Shown here in pieces: positions 3,691-6,026 of a stretch of 6,026 bases of DNA. This stretch comes from Pullichristensenella sp002068815. Its GTDB lineage: Bacteria; Bacillota; Clostridia; Christensenellales; Aristaeellaceae. Position 1 is the stretch's first letter. The number at the start of each line of letters is the position of its first letter. Both the position numbers and the translations under genes were made by a program. Location: NCBI GenBank assembly GCA_040772885.1, contig JAXGXF010000025.1, positions 1 through 6,026 of the forward strand, given 5' to 3'. The notes under the pieces were generated by a model that saw nothing but the letters and a program-made list of their open reading frames with translations, was not told where the DNA came from and searched no databases.

Positions 3691-5586
3691 TTACTTCGCC
3701 CTCGTGCGGACCTCCTCCAGCATCCTGCCGAGCAGCTCGTCCGCGGGCATCGTGCCGATGTCGCCCTTCGCGCGGTAACGGACGGCGACGGTGCCCTCCT
3801 CGGCCTCCTTGTCGCCGACGACGAGCATGTACGGAATCTTCATCACCTGCGCCTCGCGGATTTTGAAGCCGATCTTCTCGTTCCTGAGGTCGATCTCGGT
3901 GCGGATGCCGGCCGCTTCGAGCCTTTTTTGCAGCGCGAGCGCCGCCCCGTCCGCGCGGTCGGTGATCGTCAGTATCCTCGCCTGCACCGGCGCGATCCAC
4001 AGCGGGAACGCGCCCGCGAAGTGCTCGGTCAAGATGCCGATGAACCGCTCGATCGAGCCGAACGCGACGCGGTGGATCATGACCGGGCGATGCTTCTCGC
4101 CGTCCGCGCCGGTGTAGGTCAGGTCGAACCGCTCGGGCAGGTTCATGTCGAGCTGTATCGTGCCGCACTGCCAGGTGCGCCCGATCGAGTCCTCGAGGTG
4201 GAAGTCGATCTTCGGGCCGTAGAACGCGCCGTCGCCCTCGTTGACGACGTAGGGGACGCCGAGGTCGTCGAGCGCACCCTGCAGGCCGTCGGTGGCCTTC
4301 TCCCACATCTCGTCGGTGCCCATCGAGTTCTCCGGGCGCGTCGAGAGCTCGACGTGGTACTTGAAGCCGAACACCGAGTAGATCTCGTCGATCAGGTGGT
4401 AGACGCCCTTGATCTCGTCGCGAATCTGCTCCGGGGTCATGAAGATGTGCGCGTCGTCCTGCGTAAAGCACCGGACGCGCATCAGCCCGTGCAGCGCGCC
4501 GGAGAGCTCGTGGCGGTGCACGAGCCCAAGTTCGCCCGAGCGCACCGGCAGGTCGCGGTAGCTCCAGAGCCTGCGCTTGTAGACGAGTATCCCGCCGGGG
4601 CAGTTCATCGGCTTGATCGCGAAGTCCATGTCGTCGATCTTCGTCGTGTACATGTTGCCCTGGTAGTGCCCCCAGTGGCCGGACTGCTCCCAGAGCGTGC
4701 GGCTCAATATGATCGGGGTCTTGATCTCCTCGTAGCCGGCCTTGCGGTGAATCTCGCGCCAGAACGCCTCTAGCTGGTTTCGAAGCACCATGCCCTTCGG
4801 GAAGAAGAACGGGAAGCCCGGGCCCTCGTCGAGGATCGCGAACAGGTCGAGGTCGCGGCCGAGCTTGCGGTGGTCGCGCTTCTTGGCCTCCTCGAGCCGG
4901 GTGACGTAGGCGTCGAGCTCCTCCTTCGTGTAGAAGGCGGTGCCGTAGATGCGCTGCAGCATCTTGTTCTTCTCGCTGCCGCGCCAGTACGCGCCGGCGA
5001 TCGACATCAATTTAAACGCCTTGACCTTGCCGGTCGACGGCAGATGCGGGCCGGCGCAGAGGTCGGTGAAGCCGTCCTGTTTGTAGAACGAGATCACCGC
5101 GTCCTCCGGCAGGTCGTTGATCAATTCGACCTTGTACGGCTCGCCCTTGACGAACTCCAGCGCCTCCGCGCGCGGCAGCTCGAACCTCTCGAGCTTCGAG
5201 TTGCGCTTGACGATTTTGCCCATCTCGCGCTCGACGGCCGCGAGGAATTCCGGCGTGAACGGCTCGTCGACGTCGAAGTCGTAGTAGAAGCCGTTGTCGA
5301 TCGCGGGTCCGATCGCGAGCTTCGCCTCGGGCTTCAGGTTCTTGACCGCCTGCGCCATGACGTGGCTCGCCGTGTGGCGGAGCGCCCACTTGCCGTCGGC
5401 GTCGTCAAAGGTCACGAATTCGAGCGACCCGCCCTCGCGGATCGGCTCCATCAGGGACAGCGGCTTTCCGTTCAGCCGCGCGACGAGCGCGTCCTTTTTG
5501 AGGTCCTTTGAGATTCTGTCCGCGACGTCGAGCGCGCTCACGCCCGCGTCGAACTCCAATTGCTGCCCGTTTACGGTGAGTGTCAT
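3691..5586 (-). CDS. thrS: Threonyl-tRNA synthetase
   Basis: This cytosolic class II synthetase attaches threonine to tRNA-Thr. At 631 residues it is full length for the family. In order: an N-terminal TGS domain (about 1-60); the editing domain with zinc-type residues His71 and His75 (HTASH) and Cys177 and His181 (CAGPH), which clears Ser-tRNA-Thr; the catalytic core (about 245-525) with zinc ligands Cys329 (MNCP), His380 (DDAH) and His505 (IHR), motif 2 (HRHELSGALHGLMRVR, 357-372) and motif 3 (GSIERFIG, 510-517); and the anticodon-binding domain (about 530-631). All key residues are present. Start: the ATG at 5586 (MTLTVNG) has GGGAGG 9 nt upstream. The ATG three codons earlier abuts that site, and the open frame further upstream is only the T-box leader read through. 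It is controlled by its T-box leader and followed by a hairpin and the secreted-protein gene. Confidence 0.97.
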   Translation of the reverse strand: MTLTVNGQQLEFDAGVSALDVADRISKDLKKDALVARLNGKPLSLMEPIREGGSLEFVTFDDADGKWALRHTASHVMAQAVKNLKPEAKLAIGPAIDNGFYYDFDVDEPFTPEFLAAVEREMGKIVKRNSKLERFELPRAEALEFVKGEPYKVELINDLPEDAVISFYKQDGFTDLCAGPHLPSTGKVKAFKLMSIAGAYWRGSEKNKMLQRIYGTAFYTKEELDAYVTRLEEAKKRDHRKLGRDLDLFAILDEGPGFPFFFPKGMVLRNQLEAFWREIHRKAGYEEIKTPIILSRTLWEQSGHWGHYQGNMYTTKIDDMDFAIKPMNCPGGILVYKRRLWSYRDLPVRSGELGLVHRHELSGALHGLMRVRCFTQDDAHIFMTPEQIRDEIKGVYHLIDEIYSVFGFKYHVELSTRPENSMGTDEMWEKATDGLQGALDDLGVPYVVNEGDGAFYGPKIDFHLEDSIGRTWQCGTIQLDMNLPERFDLTYTGADGEKHRPVMIHRVAFGSIERFIGILTEHFAGAFPLWIAPVQARILTITDRADGAALALQKRLEAAGIRTEIDLRNEKIGFKIREAQVMKIPYMLVVGDKEAEEGTVAVRYRAKGDIGTMPADELLGRMLEEVRTRAK

Positions 5587-5595
5587 GTCCTTCAT

Positions 5596-5601
5596 CCTCC
5601 C
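5596..5601 (-). promoter_or_regulatory. thrS ribosome binding site
   Basis: GGGAGG on the minus strand lies 9 nt before the ATG at 5586 and directly touches another in-frame ATG (5595), which is too close to be used. It therefore fixes the thrS start at MTLTVNG. It lies just beyond the T-box terminator, so it is transcribed only upon antitermination. Confidence 0.75.
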
Positions 5602-5604
5602 GGT

Positions 5605-5639
5605 AAAAATAAAAGCCCGCCCCCGCGAAGGGACGAGCT
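5605..5639 (-). terminator. T-box leader intrinsic terminator
   Basis: On the minus strand AGCTCGTCCC pairs over 10 bp, including two G-U pairs, with the GGGGCGGGCT strand around a TTCGCG loop, then TTTTATTTTT follows. The left arm is also the partner used by the antiterminator, the classic mutually exclusive arrangement. Termination here shuts off thrS when tRNA-Thr is charged. Confidence 0.88.
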
Positions 5640-5819
5640 TGCCTGCCCGTGGTTCCACCCAACTTTCTGCTCGGAAGGGCTGTATCGCGCCCCGCGCGCC
5701 GTCGGTCGGTGGGTGGTAGGCGATTCCCGATTGCGAGGCGCGCTTGCAGCCGGCGGCGCACCCTCTCTGACGCTTCGTTGAAACGGCCCGTGTCCCCGTC
5801 ATTCCGACAGAAAACCTTG
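5605..5819 (-). promoter_or_regulatory. T-box riboswitch (threonine) in the thrS leader
   Basis: A roughly 215-nt leader binds uncharged tRNA-Thr and allows read-through into thrS. Reading 5' to 3' on the minus strand: the stem I base GTCGG pairs with CCGAC; the AG-bulge motif CAGAGAG follows; then the distal loop segment GCTGCAAG; then a candidate specifier ACC followed by the expected A (5715-5717), a threonine codon. The T-box core TGGAACC (5651-5657) forms the 7-nt antiterminator bulge: GGG before it pairs with CCC, and ACGGG after it pairs with CTCGT from the left arm of the terminator. The specifier position is by pattern; the T-box, antiterminator and terminator parts are unambiguous. 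Confidence 0.92.
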
Positions 5820-5824
5820 CGACC

Positions 5825-5853
5825 AGTATAGGATTTGACGCGCCCGGTGTCAA
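5825..5853 (-). promoter_or_regulatory. Sigma-A promoter of thrS
   Basis: On the minus strand a perfect -35 box TTGACA (5848-5853) and a -10 box TATACT (5825-5830) are separated by exactly 17 nt. Transcription would start near 5818, just ahead of T-box stem I. Confidence 0.9.
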
Positions 5854-5868
5854 GCGGGATTGTAAAAT

Positions 5869-5897
5869 TTAACCCGGATGGGAGATTTCGGTAAAAT
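5869..5897 (+). promoter_or_regulatory. Candidate promoter of the sigma-factor gene
   Basis: TTAACC (5869-5874) and TAAAAT (5892-5897) are 17 nt apart and match the sigma-A boxes at 4 and 5 of 6 positions. The start would be near 5904, leaving a leader of about 48 nt. The AACC at -35 could also suit an ECF-type promoter with autoregulation, but no clear ECF -10 follows at the usual distance. It is divergent from the thrS promoter. Confidence 0.35.
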
Positions 5898-5951
5898 CGA
5901 TCGCACTTTTGCGCCCCGCGTTCCGTCTTTATAGAAGCAGGGGGTGTGGAC

Positions 5952-6026
5952 GTGGACGAGCGAACCTACATGGACGGCGTGCTTCGCTGCGAGCAGAAGC
6001 TCTATCGCGTCGCGTACTCGATCCTG
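5952..6026 (+). CDS. Probable sigma-70-family (ECF-like) sigma factor, N-terminal fragment
   Basis: Only the first 25 codons are in the window; the frame is open at the right edge. The translation from GTG is MDERTYMDGVL followed by RCEQKLYRVAYSIL. The pattern of a charged helix then LYRVAYSIL is typical of the start of sigma region 2 in ECF-type sigma factors, where the next residues usually lead to an AxDxxQE motif. A start at GTG 5952 is preferred because AGGGGG (5939-5944) lies 7 nt upstream; GTG at 5946 is in frame but nearly touches that site, and ATG 5970 lacks one. The protein would direct RNA polymerase to a dedicated promoter set, perhaps with an anti-sigma factor encoded just beyond the window. 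With so little sequence the family call is moderate. Confidence 0.6.
   Translation, partial: MDERTYMDGVLRCEQKLYRVAYSIL

Noticed and set aside
3619..4773. Long plus-strand open frame (384 codons) opposite thrS
   Set aside because: It is a GC-rich shadow: rich in Arg, Val, Leu, Asp and Glu in low-complexity runs, no ribosome binding site, and directly antisense to the fully conserved thrS.
5587..5853. An 89-residue N-terminal extension of ThrRS starting at 5853
   Set aside because: That stretch contains the sigma-A promoter, T-box and terminator. The family begins at the TGS domain, and the ATG at 5586 has a good ribosome binding site.

Overview
The window looks like chromosomal DNA from a GC-rich member of the Bacillota, most likely an uncultured Clostridia-type bacterium. 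The signs are a threonyl-tRNA synthetase under a T-box leader, strong AGGAGG-type ribosome binding sites, sigma-A promoters with TTGACA/TATACT boxes, an HD-GYP protein translationally coupled to a DUF5317 membrane protein, and long GC-rich shadow frames on the strand opposite real genes. The species cannot be named from the sequence.

Layout, left to right. 1-113 holds no supportable gene. A sigma-A promoter (114-142) drives a 236-residue protein of a conserved but uncharacterised family (174-884, +). A compact structured region follows. A 14-bp perfect inverted repeat (896-909 and 1086-1099) brackets a predicted three-way-junction RNA (936-991) that contains the ribosome binding site of a 27-residue hydrophobic peptide gene (992-1075, +). 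Next come a membrane-anchored HD-GYP cyclic-di-GMP phosphodiesterase (1137-2426, +) and a DUF5317 membrane protein (2423-2998, +) that overlaps it by ATGA. This plus-strand block ends at a hairpin terminator (2998-3033) that also works in the opposite direction.

On the minus strand, a small secreted six-cysteine protein of unknown function (3628-3050) lies downstream of thrS (5586-3691). A strong hairpin without a U-tract sits between them. thrS has a textbook leader: sigma-A promoter (5825-5853), T-box stem I with a candidate ACC threonine specifier, antiterminator bulge and intrinsic terminator. Divergently, at the right edge, the first 25 codons of a probable sigma-70-family (ECF-like) sigma factor run off the window (5952-6026, +).

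How the parts may work together. The left block looks like a signalling module: an unknown cytosolic protein, a membrane peptide under possible RNA control, a membrane c-di-GMP phosphodiesterase and a membrane partner. thrS is an ordinary, separately regulated housekeeping gene. The most unusual part is 891-1103, where the inverted repeat, the junction RNA and the peptide gene are nested inside one another directly upstream of the c-di-GMP enzyme.
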